From positions 1-37,181 of the forward strand of contig JAEWIY010000207.1 in assembly GCA_023386835.1 (NCBI GenBank): a stretch of 37,181 nucleotides of DNA, read 5' to 3'. How positions within the stretch are numbered: the first letter of the stretch is position 1; the number at the start of each line of letters is the position of its first letter. Of the stretch, positions 7,187-15,430 are shown in pieces. The position numbers and the translations under genes are program-made. A model generated the notes under the pieces. It had not been told where the DNA came from. It worked only from the letters and a program-made list of their open reading frames with translations, and ran no database searches. The DNA is from Verrucomicrobiota bacterium. Lineage in GTDB: Bacteria > Verrucomicrobiota > Verrucomicrobiia > Opitutales > Opitutaceae.

Positions 7187-10150
7187 CTAGAGTTGATGGG
7201 TGAACTGCAGCTGCCAGCGCCGAGGTGCGGCGTAGATGAAACCGTAGAGGTCGCGATCGTTGGCCACATTGTCCACGTTGAGCTGGAGGCTGCTGGGGCG
7301 TCCGCGGAGAGTGAACTCGTACTTTACCATGGCGTTGATCGTCGTGCGGCTGGGTGTGACCAACGTGATCGTATTGCCCTCGTTATCGAGCGCGTTCTGC
7401 CCGTACGCGGGGTAGACGATCCGCTCACTCTCATAGAAACCACCAAGTCCGATCGACCAGCCGGCGAGGGCGGAATCGCGCGGGAACTGATAGTTGGCCC
7501 AGAACGTACCCTGATCCTTGGGTGTGTCGTCCATCGGCAGCCCGGTCCCAAAGGCGATGAACGTGGAGGTGTCATTTGGATCCGAATACACCTCCTCCAA
7601 GGGACGCCCGGCGGTGGCGGCGAAGGAGATCGGCGCGTACCAGATCGCCCAGCGATCCTGCGGGTACGGATAGCGCGGCCACTCCTGCGCGCTCAGCACC
7701 ACTTTCTTGATGTGCGACCAGGAGAAGAGAAACTGGAGGTTGTCGGTCGGCGTGAAGAGCAGCTGGGCGTCCCAGCCCGACGAGCGGTCGCTGCCGGTGG
7801 CAACGCTGTTCTGCGCGCCGTTGTCGTCCATGGTGGCGTTGTTGACGAGGTTGTCGAAGGGCAGGCTGCCCGGATCGGCGCCATTATACAGCCAGCCCCA
7901 CCAGCCATATTGCTTGAGCTCGTGAACGTTGCTGAAGACCGCGTCGAGCAGGGCGGCGCCCTCGGGTTTTGAGGCGTTGGCGTACCAGTTGGTGGCGCCG
8001 GCGGAGTTGGTCGCCTGATACACCGCCCCGGCCGCAACGGCGGCCTCCCACTGCGGGGTCGCGGCGACGATCGCGCCGTTCCAGTCGTTGTTGAACGGAT
8101 TCAGGTCGTTGACGTTGTAAACGATGTCCTTGTTCGGATCGAAGTTCAGGTTGTCTGTCACCACCGGGGCGAACCAGACGAGGCTCGAGCTGCCGATCTG
8201 GGCACGCGAACGCGTGATCTCGAAGGCACTGATCGTGCCGGACAGTCGGCCGTCGAACAGGTCGATCTTCAGTCCGACCTCTTCGTTTTTCGCCAGCGCG
8301 GCCCGCAGCGGCACGCCCTGAAGGTCCAGCTTGCCCTGGTAGTTGGGTTGAATGCCCTCCGAGCGTAGGGCATAAATGGAGACATCGTGTTTCCAATTGT
8401 TGGGCGTCACCCGGACGTTGAGACCGTACTGGTACGTGGTGTCGCGGCTCGTCGTGCTGCGGGTGGTCCGCGGCGCGGTGTCGCCGCGTGGGGTGCCGTC
8501 GGCGTTGTACTCGGGATTGTAGATCCACTGGGTGTTCCAGCTGCGATCGCGGCGCACGCCGGCGATCAGCGTGACACGATCGTCAAGCAGGCGGCCCTGG
8601 AAGACGCCGTAGAGCGCGGGGTTCGAGGTGGTTGTCTCCTCGTTGTCCCACTCGACCAACGGATGCTCCGGTGAGCCGTCGCCCTGCCGGCCAAAGCGGA
8701 AGTAGTCGAAATCTGCCGGGCTGTGGTAATTCACCCGATCTCCCGGCGTTTGCCGCGTGTGGTGTTCCATCTTCTCCTTCGTGTAGCTGAGGCCGGCGAG
8801 GAAGGAGGTGTTCATCCGCAGCCAGCGTGAGTCCTCAAAGAGCGGCAACTGGTAGTTGAGCTCGGCACGGACCTGATCGTGGGTGTTGTCCTGATCACGC
8901 CACTCCCACTGGTAGGCGATGGTGGACGGCTGCGGGCCGGCAGGAACTCCGGCTTGGTTCGAGCTCAGCCCCGCGTAGGTGATCGGTGCAATCGCCCAAG
9001 CGGGCACGTTGCTGCCTTCGGAGACGGTTTGGAGCGCGGCGAGGTTGTCGAGTTGCTCGTACTTGAAAACCCCTCGGTTGACGCCGACCAGCAGGTGCAG
9101 GTTTTCGAAGAGATGCTGCGTGACCTTCAGCTGCAGGTTGCCGGCTTCGCTGTCACGGTAGGTGTCCGGGCCACTCCAGCGGAACTCGCGGGAATCGCGA
9201 CCCGGGATGTCGAGGAAGTGGCCGTTGTAGCCGGCGCTGTCGTTGACGAAACCTGAGACGGCGGCGCGCAGGTTCTGCCAGCCGATGCCCTCGAACTTCT
9301 GCTGGCCGTACTCAAGATCGAGCAGCACCTCCGTGCCGTCGGTGGGCTTCCAGGAGAAGACGGGCGAAACGAACGTGTGATCCTCGTCGTTGAAATCGGT
9401 ATACGAGCCGGTCTTTTGGGCGGCGCCAGTGACGCGGTAACCCAGCTTGCCGCCTGCGATCAGGGGGCCGGTGACGTCGAACGTGCCGCGTAACAATCCG
9501 TAACTACCCACCGTGGCCGAGACCTCCGCCGCGTGCTCGGGCAACGGTTGTTTGACGAGGTAGTTCACCACTCCGCCGAAATTGCCGACGCCGTAGAGCA
9601 ACGACGCGGGACCGCGCACGACTTCAATGCGGGCGATGTTGATCGAGTCGGTTGCGTGCTGACGCCGAAAACCGTCGCGCAGGACAGATTCGGTTTCGAA
9701 TCCGCGGATCTTCATGTGCGTCTGGTCCGCGCTGGCCGTCAGACCCTCCGGATTGTTGATCTTACCCGGGCTGGTGGAGAAGCTGCCGGCCGGGGAGCCG
9801 AAGTCGTTCTGGGTCTGCAACAGGATGCCGGAGCTGTAGCGCAGGCTTTCGCGCAGGTTGGTCGAGCCGGTGTCGCGCAGAAACTCGGCCGTCACGACCT
9901 CGATGGGCATCGGCAGGTCCTTGATCGCGGTGTTGAGCCGCGTGCCCGAGATGGAATTGGTCGCGCGGTAACCGCGGTCTTGTTCGGTGTTCACCTCAAA
10001 GGGCGACATGAGGACGGTCTCGTCGGGCTGCTCTTCGGAAGCCGCGGGAGGCCGCGCCTGGGCGGCCGCGAAGACGGGGAGCGCGAACAAGGTGAGGGAG
10101 CCAAGGCGGAACGCCAACGTCCCGCACGAGCCAAGGCGGCTGTCGTTCAT
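7187..10150 (-). CDS. TonB-dependent receptor (locus 1)
   Basis: A protein of 987 residues. The N-terminus has a hydrophobic signal (SLTLFALPVFAAAQA), then the MSPFEV element at 48-53 that is typical of Opitutaceae receptors. The plug domain spans roughly 65-190, with GTRLNTAIKDLPMPIEVVTAEFL, KIRGFETESVLRDGF and the VVRGPASLLYGVGNFGGVVNY block. A 22-strand barrel is expected over the rest; the C-terminus is RRWQLQFTHQL, so the last residue is Leu rather than the usual Phe/Trp. It imports a ligand across the outer membrane using TonB energy. GH5, regulator and esterase genes downstream suggest an oligosaccharide ligand. The start codon follows a CA-rich leader with no Shine-Dalgarno sequence, much like that of the second receptor at 32005. 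Confidence 0.93.
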   Translation of the reverse strand: MNDSRLGSCGTLAFRLGSLTLFALPVFAAAQARPPAASEEQPDETVLMSPFEVNTEQDRGYRATNSISGTRLNTAIKDLPMPIEVVTAEFLRDTGSTNLRESLRYSSGILLQTQNDFGSPAGSFSTSPGKINNPEGLTASADQTHMKIRGFETESVLRDGFRRQHATDSINIARIEVVRGPASLLYGVGNFGGVVNYLVKQPLPEHAAEVSATVGSYGLLRGTFDVTGPLIAGGKLGYRVTGAAQKTGSYTDFNDEDHTFVSPVFSWKPTDGTEVLLDLEYGQQKFEGIGWQNLRAAVSGFVNDSAGYNGHFLDIPGRDSREFRWSGPDTYRDSEAGNLQLKVTQHLFENLHLLVGVNRGVFKYEQLDNLAALQTVSEGSNVPAWAIAPITYAGLSSNQAGVPAGPQPSTIAYQWEWRDQDNTHDQVRAELNYQLPLFEDSRWLRMNTSFLAGLSYTKEKMEHHTRQTPGDRVNYHSPADFDYFRFGRQGDGSPEHPLVEWDNEETTTSNPALYGVFQGRLLDDRVTLIAGVRRDRSWNTQWIYNPEYNADGTPRGDTAPRTTRSTTSRDTTYQYGLNVRVTPNNWKHDVSIYALRSEGIQPNYQGKLDLQGVPLRAALAKNEEVGLKIDLFDGRLSGTISAFEITRSRAQIGSSSLVWFAPVVTDNLNFDPNKDIVYNVNDLNPFNNDWNGAIVAATPQWEAAVAAGAVYQATNSAGATNWYANASKPEGAALLDAVFSNVHELKQYGWWGWLYNGADPGSLPFDNLVNNATMDDNGAQNSVATGSDRSSGWDAQLLFTPTDNLQFLFSWSHIKKVVLSAQEWPRYPYPQDRWAIWYAPISFAATAGRPLEEVYSDPNDTSTFIAFGTGLPMDDTPKDQGTFWANYQFPRDSALAGWSIGLGGFYESERIVYPAYGQNALDNEGNTITLVTPSRTTINAMVKYEFTLRGRPSSLQLNVDNVANDRDLYGFIYAAPRRWQLQFTHQL

Positions 10151-10172
10151 GGGGTAGCAGGGTTAAGGGTAG
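10151..10172 (-). promoter_or_regulatory. SD-less CA-rich leader before TonB receptor 1
   Basis: Read on the minus strand, the 22 nt before the ATG begin CTACCCT, continue with AACCC and end in CC. They match the 22 nt before the second TonB receptor's ATG (31983-32004) at 16 of 22 positions without gaps. There is no AGGAG-like site, so initiation probably relies on an unstructured leader. Confidence 0.55.
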
Positions 10173-10543
10173 AGCGGCCGCAAATCCGGCCGAACAAGTT
10201 GCAGGATTGTGCAGGTCGCGCGAAGAGTCAAGTGACCGCTGAGGGATCGCGCCGCAGGAAAGCGCGTCCCGCCAAAGTCGTTTGCAATTGCATGGGCGTG
10301 CAGGTGTAAGGCAGCGCACAAAGCCCACGTTCGTCTATCGTCTGCCCAATCCTAGCCGGCTGATTGAGCGCGGGTTGTCGGACCGGCGCCGCGATGAAGC
10401 ATCAGGTTTGAGGATTCCACCACTGGGGGAACGGCCGCCCGACACCGAAGGGGACTCGCACCAACGCGTCGACCGGAGGCCCATTTTTGCAACGGCGGAA
10501 AGGGCTACGCGGAGAGGGACGGACAAACGGTGTATTCAAAAAG
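10173..10543. promoter_or_regulatory. Upstream region of locus 1
   Basis: No gene is visible. It should hold the promoter of the TonB receptor operon and the 3' end of the glycosyltransferase transcript. On the minus strand TTGACT (10231-10226) resembles a -35 box, but I see no good -10 partner. A 10-bp palindrome lies at 10283-10292. No T-run hairpin marks the end of the upstream operon. Confidence 0.4.
10283..10292. promoter_or_regulatory. Candidate LacI-type operator TGCAATTGCA
   Basis: A perfect 10-bp palindrome about 133 bp upstream of the TonB receptor start. Its size and the even, AT-centred symmetry suit a LacI-family or similar dimeric regulator, and a LacI gene is in the same operon. 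No second copy was found near the other LacI/TonB locus, so specificity is untested. Confidence 0.35.
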
Positions 10544-12151
10544 TCAATGCGCTCGGGGTGGAACAGCGGTGGCGAATTGGGTCCGCTGCGCGGGGAACTC
10601 CACCCATCCCAGGTGCTTCGACCCCATTCGAAACGAGTGCCACTCCAAATCCGCCCGAGCGGTGGGATCGAGCGCATTCCAGTCACTTTCCGTAAGCACC
10701 ACCAGCGCCGCCTTTCCGGTCTCGCGCAACTGCGTCCAGGCAGCCGGATCGGGCAACCGCCGCCCGGGACGTTCGGCATACAGCGGCACGATGGCGAGTT
10801 GCTCCCGGTAAAGGTGCACCGCCGCCCCGGGCGGCAGGAGTTCTCCGGCGCGAACGGCAACGGCGACAGGCGCCTTGCATGCGTTGAACTCGGGCCAGAC
10901 GAAGGCGCCCACCAGAGCGGCGTGCACAAACAGCGCGCTCGTCCACGTGACGAGCCAGCTTGCCCGCATTCCGCCCAGGCGGGTTCGGTGGGCGAGCACG
11001 AGCCCCGCGCCGCCGCACCACACCGCGGTTGCGACGAGTGGCCAGCGCGGGATCGGCAAGGCGGGCAGCACCGCGAGCGTGCCCTCGGTCACCGCAAGCA
11101 GCAGCAGAAACCCCACGGCGGCCCAGCCCAGCCGGCGGGGCCAGGGTGAGGAGCGGGACGCGAGTTCGCTCCAGCCGGCGGCGATCAGCATGGCTGCCGC
11201 AGGAAACAGCGGCAGGACGTACACGCCTCGTTTGCCGGCAAACAGACTGAAAAGCGCGAGGATGCACCCGATCCACGCGAGCAACCGGCGCCGCAACTCG
11301 CCGGGCCCGACCGCCAGCGCCGCCGGCGGCAGGAAGAGTGTCCATGGGAGCAGATCCAACGGCACCGTCGTGAGGTAGTAATAGACCGGTTGCCCATGGT
11401 GATCCTGCAGCACCCGCCCGAAGGATTTTTCGCCAAACAGCGCCAGGAAGTACTCCGGGCCGGCGCCCTGCCACCACGCCGCGGCCAACCAGCAGCCCGG
11501 CAGACTGGCCGCCAACGCCGTACCCCAGAGCCAATGCCAGCGCCGCAGGCGGTGAGCCTGCCCGGTCGCGACACTGCTGGCGACGTAGATGCCGACCGGT
11601 ACGGCCCACGCCACCGGCCCTTTCGTCAGAAGGCCGAGCCCGATGCACGCGTAGGCCGCTACCAGGCGCCCGGGATGAGAGGTGTCATCGTAACGGAAAA
11701 GGTGATACAACGCCAGCATCTCGAAAGCGAGGACCAACAGATCGAGCCGGCCCCACCCGCCTTCGTGCCAGAAGAGATACGTTGTCAGCAGCACGCCGAC
11801 GCCGCGCCATGCCGCGTCGGGCCCGGCCCAACGTTCGAGCAGCCGGGCCGTGACCCACAGGACGAGAACCGAGGCGATAAAGGTGGGCATTCGCGCCGTC
11901 GTCCCCGTGATGCGTCCGGCGTTGAGCGCCGCCGCGGCGTTGATCAACCAGAAGGGCAGAGGCGGTTTGTCCGGATACGGTTCGCCATGCAGGTGCGGAA
12001 CGAACCAGCGCCCGTCCTCGTGCATTTCACGCGCCACGTACGCGTACCGGGCCTCGTCGGGCTCCCACAAGCCGCGCCGGAGGTGCTCGCCGCCCCAAAG
12101 GGCGAACGCGAGCAGCACGATCATCCACCCGCGCGGCGAGCGCTCAAACAT
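10544..12151 (-). CDS. ArnT-like membrane glycosyltransferase (GT83/PMT_2 type)
   Basis: A protein of 535 residues with about ten or more hydrophobic helices. The first extracytoplasmic loop has the family signature WEPDEARYA followed by DKPPLPFWL; the acidic residue of the EPDEAR block is catalytic in this superfamily. ArnT-type enzymes transfer a sugar from an undecaprenyl-phosphate donor to lipid A on the periplasmic side of the inner membrane; related enzymes modify proteins or other lipids. It is last in a three-gene operon: its ATG (12151) overlaps the end of the LAB_N gene by 8 bp, and a GT2 that could make the lipid-linked sugar comes first. The sugar and acceptor are not determinable here; aminoarabinose genes are absent. 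Confidence 0.85.
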   Translation of the reverse strand: MFERSPRGWMIVLLAFALWGGEHLRRGLWEPDEARYAYVAREMHEDGRWFVPHLHGEPYPDKPPLPFWLINAAAALNAGRITGTTARMPTFIASVLVLWVTARLLERWAGPDAAWRGVGVLLTTYLFWHEGGWGRLDLLVLAFEMLALYHLFRYDDTSHPGRLVAAYACIGLGLLTKGPVAWAVPVGIYVASSVATGQAHRLRRWHWLWGTALAASLPGCWLAAAWWQGAGPEYFLALFGEKSFGRVLQDHHGQPVYYYLTTVPLDLLPWTLFLPPAALAVGPGELRRRLLAWIGCILALFSLFAGKRGVYVLPLFPAAAMLIAAGWSELASRSSPWPRRLGWAAVGFLLLLAVTEGTLAVLPALPIPRWPLVATAVWCGGAGLVLAHRTRLGGMRASWLVTWTSALFVHAALVGAFVWPEFNACKAPVAVAVRAGELLPPGAAVHLYREQLAIVPLYAERPGRRLPDPAAWTQLRETGKAALVVLTESDWNALDPTARADLEWHSFRMGSKHLGWVEFPAQRTQFATAVPPRAH

Positions 12152-12518
12152 GGCCGACGGCGTTGTCCGCCGCGACTTGCTCGCGCCCGATCAGCACCAG
12201 GTTGCGCAAGTAAACGAACAGGCCGACGCCCTGGCCGATCGACAGGATCAGGTCGTGCCGCCACAGCGCGTAGATCAGGAAGAGAATGCCGCCGGACAGG
12301 GAAAGGTACCAGAACGCGACCGGCACGGTGGACCGGCGCTCGCGTTCCGAAACGAACCACTGCACCAGAAAGCGGGAGAAAAAGAGCGTTTGTCCAAGCC
12401 AGCCGAACAACGCCATCGGATGCAGTGCCGTCTCGAGGAAAGGCTGGCCGGCGGCGGCCAGCATCAGGGGAGATCCGGCCAGCGTGGTGAAGGGCCACAG
12501 TTGCGAGAGTGAGTTCAT
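12144..12518 (-). CDS. LAB_N-domain membrane protein (lipid A biosynthesis N-terminal-like)
   Basis: A protein of 124 residues from the ATG at 12518, whose ATGA overlaps the stop of the GT2 gene. It has about three membrane segments. The core FGWLGQTLFFSRFLVQWFVSE and VAFWYLSLSGG is the recognisable LAB_N signature, found at the N-terminus of some lipid-A-disaccharide synthases and as stand-alone proteins next to GT2 and ArnT-like genes. Biochemical function is not established; placement suggests a membrane partner for handling a polyprenyl-linked sugar. Upstream in-frame starts are rejected because of the exact ATGA junction. Confidence 0.85.
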   Translation of the reverse strand: MNSLSQLWPFTTLAGSPLMLAAAGQPFLETALHPMALFGWLGQTLFFSRFLVQWFVSERERRSTVPVAFWYLSLSGGILFLIYALWRHDLILSIGQGVGLFVYLRNLVLIGREQVAADNAVGHV

Positions 12519-13276
12519 CGCGCCACCTCCACCGAAGAAACCGCGCGATAGCGCGACCGCATCCACGCCACGCCGCGGAGGTCCCGCACGGTCACCGCGA
12601 GCCGGCCGAGATTGCTGTATTTGCTACGCCCTGACAGCCGGGGGCGGTGGTGCACCGGCTGCTGGACCACGCAGGCACCCTCCATCTGCAGCAACGCCGG
12701 GATGAAGCGATGCATGCCGGCGATCTGCATGGGCAGTCGGCGCAACAGCTCTGTGCGGGCCGCCTTGAGGCTGCAACCGGTGTCACGGATGCCGTCGTGC
12801 AGGACCCGCCGGCGCACTGCGTTCGCCAGCCGGCTGCCGATGCGTTTCTCCCACGAGTCCTGACGTTGCAGCCTGAAACCGCAGACGATGTCGGCGTCAT
12901 TGAGCGCCCGCAACAGCGCCGGGATATCGTGGGGATCGTTCTGGCCATCGGCGTCCATCAGCACGGTGATGCGGCCGCGCGCGTGCTGAAAACCGGCGCC
13001 GAAAGCCGCGCTCTGCCCCGTGTTGCGCTCCAGCCGAAGCACCCGCAGCTGACGCCAACGTGCCTGCAAAACACTCAGCCGGGCCGGGGTCTCGTCGGTC
13101 GATCCATCGTCCACCGCCAGCACCTCGAACGAGTCGCCGTGCTCGTTCAGGACGAGGAACAACTCGTCCAACATCGCAGTGAGGCAGGAGGCCTCGTTGT
13201 AGATGGGCACGACCACCGAAACTTTCGGAGGCTTTTCGATCTCTCGGCCAGGGAGGGCGATTTCGGGAGCAAACAT
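12515..13276 (-). CDS. Family 2 glycosyltransferase (polyprenyl-phosphate sugar synthase-like)
   Basis: A protein of 253 residues with the GT-A landmarks: VSVVVPIYNEA (19-29), VDDGSTDETP, NTGQSAAFGAGF, and the metal-binding DADGQND. The length and the GCSLKAARTELL segment match dolichyl/undecaprenyl-phosphate mannose or glucose synthases and ArnC-like enzymes. It lacks the C-terminal membrane helices many relatives carry; the partner LAB_N membrane protein may anchor it. The predicted reaction is transfer of a sugar from a nucleotide donor to polyprenyl phosphate on the cytoplasmic face. It is first in the operon and lies downstream of the 11-bp-repeat operator at 13340-13378. Confidence 0.88.
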   Translation of the reverse strand: MFAPEIALPGREIEKPPKVSVVVPIYNEASCLTAMLDELFLVLNEHGDSFEVLAVDDGSTDETPARLSVLQARWRQLRVLRLERNTGQSAAFGAGFQHARGRITVLMDADGQNDPHDIPALLRALNDADIVCGFRLQRQDSWEKRIGSRLANAVRRRVLHDGIRDTGCSLKAARTELLRRLPMQIAGMHRFIPALLQMEGACVVQQPVHHRPRLSGRSKYSNLGRLAVTVRDLRGVAWMRSRYRAVSSVEVAR

Positions 13277-13323
13277 GACTGGGTGCCCGCACCCCGCGGC
13301 ACGCGCGACGCGGCGGCATCGTC

Positions 13324-13329
13324 AGCCTA
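13324..13329 (-). promoter_or_regulatory. Predicted -10 box for the GT2 operon
   Basis: TAGGCT on the minus strand, starting 11 nt after the last operator unit. The operator upstream of the YceI operon has TAACGT at exactly the same offset (22449-22444). Both fit TANNNT, keeping the three most conserved -10 positions. A start near 13317 would give a leader of about 40 nt. Confidence 0.4.
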
Positions 13330-13339
13330 ACCCGACGAC

Positions 13340-13378
13340 ATGAATGGTGGATGAACGGCACGTGAACGCCCGTTCATC
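13340..13378 (-). promoter_or_regulatory. Operator A: four units with exact 11-bp period (OmpR-type)
   Basis: On the plus strand, units begin at 13340 (ATGAAT), 13351 (ATGAAC), 13362 (GTGAAC) and 13373 (TTCATC), each 11 bp apart; the fourth is in the opposite sense. The same order, spacing and orientation occur at 22460-22498. An 11-bp tandem period is the usual footprint of OmpR/PhoB-family dimers, and such a regulator is encoded at 14762-15430. The site lies 63 bp upstream of the GT2 start and 26 bp beyond the kinase stop. Confidence 0.75.
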
Positions 13379-13403
13379 TGCACTTACGCCGGGCCTGTTC
13401 GCC

Positions 13404-14765
13404 TCACGGCGCCGACGTTGGCAATGCCGGCAGGAGCGTGATGACGCGCAATCCCGTTCGATCGGTGCGATTCTCCGCCCAGATTCGGCCGCCGTGCAGT
13501 GCCGCGATGCTCCGGCAAATCGCCAGCCCGAGGCCGTGACCATCCTCGCGAGCGCCGACCCGCACAAATCGTCCGAAAACCCGCTCCAGGTCCGGGCCCG
13601 GCAGACCGGGTCCCTCGTCACTGATCACCCAGCGCCATTCCCCGTCGCGCCGGCAGGACTCGAGGGTGATCGCGCTGCCCGTCGGCGCGACCGTCAAGGC
13701 GTTGTTGACCAGGTTGAGCAACAAGTGCCGCAGCAGGTGCGGCTCGCCTTCGAGCTCACCCGGATCATTGCGGGTCAAGGCAAAGTGTGCATGGCGGTCC
13801 TCCGCCAAGGCGCGGGCGTCCTCGGCAAATTGGTCGAGCCAGTCCGGCAATTGCAGTCGGCGCCGCTGCAGCGCCAGCCCGCCGCCTTCCGCCTTCGAGA
13901 GGAACAGGAGGCTTTCGATGATCTGCTGCAGCCGTCGGATCTCCTCGCTCATCTCGTCCACGGCCCGGGCGGCTTCCGGATCGGTGCTGACCCGCGGTCG
14001 CAGCTTGTCGGCGTTGAGACGGATCAGCGACAACGGCGTCTTCAACTCGTGGGAGGCATTGGCGGTGAACTGCTGCACCTGACCGAATGCCGTCTCCAGC
14101 CGGTCAAACATCTGGTTGAGCAACCGTGCAAGCGCGAACAGCTCGTCATTCGCATCCGGCACACGGATACGTTCGCTCAGGTTGTCGGCGCCGATCCGCC
14201 GGGCGGTCTGTTCGATGACGCGCACCGGCTGCAGGGTCAGCCGGCTGAAGCCGAACCCGAGTGCCAATCCGACCACTGCGGATCCCAGGATCAGAAAGGC
14301 GCTGACCCGCGCATAGTCACGCCGCACCCGCCAGAGTGGCGAGAGCCGGCTGGCCACCTGAATATGCCAGGGTCCCCGCCGAAACTCCGATACACGAACC
14401 GGCCCGAAGGCGGGCAATTCCACCGTCCAATGGGACTGTTCCCGCACCGGCGAGGGCAGGATCGCACCTTCGAGGTTGCCGGAACGAAAGAGGACCCGGC
14501 CGTTCTCATGATGCACCTGGATGAAGAAGAGCGCGGCGTCGCTGTCGGCTTCCGTCTCGATGATGTGCGCGATGTCGGCTTCCGTCAGGTTCTCCCGTTT
14601 CGCCAGCAGCCCGAGCAATTCCTCCCCTTCGATGGTGTGCAGCACTTCCGTGCTGCGCAGCAGTTGCTGGTGCAGCAGTGCACCGCCCACCGCGAGCAAG
14701 ACCGCGGTCGTGCCCGTGACGAGAATCGTGAACCATAGGGTCAGCCGCCAGGTGAAGGTCTTCAT
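13404..14765 (-). CDS. Sensor histidine kinase of a two-component system
   Basis: A protein of 453 residues. TM1 is at 10-31, a periplasmic sensor region of about 120 residues follows, and TM2 is at 154-174. A HAMP linker leads to the dimerisation helix with phospho-acceptor His239 in ASHELKTP. The ATP-binding domain has the N-box LLLNLVNNAL, the G1 box SDEGPGLPG and the G2 box HGLGLAI. Layout matches BasS/PmrB- and CusS-like kinases; the signal is unknown, and the periplasmic part has no cysteine pair or metal motif I can recognise. Its ATG overlaps the regulator stop (ATGA), so it is the last gene of the nine-gene unit. Confidence 0.93.
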   Translation of the reverse strand: MKTFTWRLTLWFTILVTGTTAVLLAVGGALLHQQLLRSTEVLHTIEGEELLGLLAKRENLTEADIAHIIETEADSDAALFFIQVHHENGRVLFRSGNLEGAILPSPVREQSHWTVELPAFGPVRVSEFRRGPWHIQVASRLSPLWRVRRDYARVSAFLILGSAVVGLALGFGFSRLTLQPVRVIEQTARRIGADNLSERIRVPDANDELFALARLLNQMFDRLETAFGQVQQFTANASHELKTPLSLIRLNADKLRPRVSTDPEAARAVDEMSEEIRRLQQIIESLLFLSKAEGGGLALQRRRLQLPDWLDQFAEDARALAEDRHAHFALTRNDPGELEGEPHLLRHLLLNLVNNALTVAPTGSAITLESCRRDGEWRWVISDEGPGLPGPDLERVFGRFVRVGAREDGHGLGLAICRSIAALHGGRIWAENRTDRTGLRVITLLPALPTSAP

Positions 14766-15430
14766 GCCAGCTGGTAGCCGGTGCCGCGCACGGTCCGGAT
14801 CAACGGCGGCCCGTCCGGCCGTTCAAGCTTGCGCCGCAGCCGGCGCACGTAGACGTCGATCAGGTTGGTTTCCAAATCGTAGGACGCCTCCCACACCTTT
14901 TCCGCGATCAGGGTCCGGGTCAGCACGCGGCCGGCGTTGACCAGAAACAACTCGAGCAGCGCAAACTCGCGGCTGGTGAGGTCGATGGGTTCGCCGCCGT
15001 GGTGGACCGTGCGCGCCAGCAGGTCGACCCGGAGGTTGCCGTGGGTCAGCACAGTCGAGCGGGAGCCGGAGCCCTGGCGACGCAGCAACGACCGTATCCG
15101 CGCAAGCATTTCATCCACGCTGAACGGCTTCGGCAGGTAGTCGTCCGCGCCCCGATTGAGCCCTTGGATACGATCCTGCACGGCATCGCGCGCGCTGAGG
15201 ATCAGCACAGGTTCGCGGAAGCCGTGGCGACGAAATTCCGCCAGCAGCGCCAGGCCGTCGCCGTCGGGTAACCCCAGATCCAGGACGATGGCGTCGTACG
15301 GCGACTCAGCCAGGGCGTCCCGTGCGGCGGCGCACGAGGCCACTACCCGAGTCGTATAACTTTGTTCCTGCAGCGCTTGGGCGACGAAGTGCGCCACCCG
15401 GCGCTCATCTTCCACGACCAGGATTTTCAT
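14762..15430 (-). CDS. OmpR-family response regulator
   Basis: A protein of 222 residues from the ATG at 15430, which begins with the canonical receiver strand MKILVVEDE. Phospho-acceptor Asp51 lies in VLDLGLPDGDG; the switch residues are in ILSARDA and the invariant Lys in LPKPF. The C-terminal winged helix has LTSREFALLELF and the recognition segment NLIDVYVRRLRRKL, ending in VRGTGYQL. It overlaps the preceding cytochrome gene by 26 bp and the kinase by 4 bp. The two 11-bp-period operators at 13340-13378 and 22460-22498 are the natural candidates for its targets, which would make the whole unit autoregulated and extend control to the glycosyltransferase operon. Confidence 0.95.
   Translation of the reverse strand: MKILVVEDERRVAHFVAQALQEQSYTTRVVASCAAARDALAESPYDAIVLDLGLPDGDGLALLAEFRRHGFREPVLILSARDAVQDRIQGLNRGADDYLPKPFSVDEMLARIRSLLRRQGSGSRSTVLTHGNLRVDLLARTVHHGGEPIDLTSREFALLELFLVNAGRVLTRTLIAEKVWEASYDLETNLIDVYVRRLRRKLERPDGPPLIRTVRGTGYQLA

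Noticed and set aside
6344..7972. A 542-residue plus-strand frame over the GH5/TonB receptor junction
   Set aside because: It crosses two well-supported minus-strand genes and shows no family resemblance; typical of GC-rich antisense frames.
10203..10231. A complete sigma-70-like promoter for the locus 1 receptor
   Set aside because: TTGACT is a fair -35, but no hexamer at a 16-18 bp spacing resembles TATAAT.
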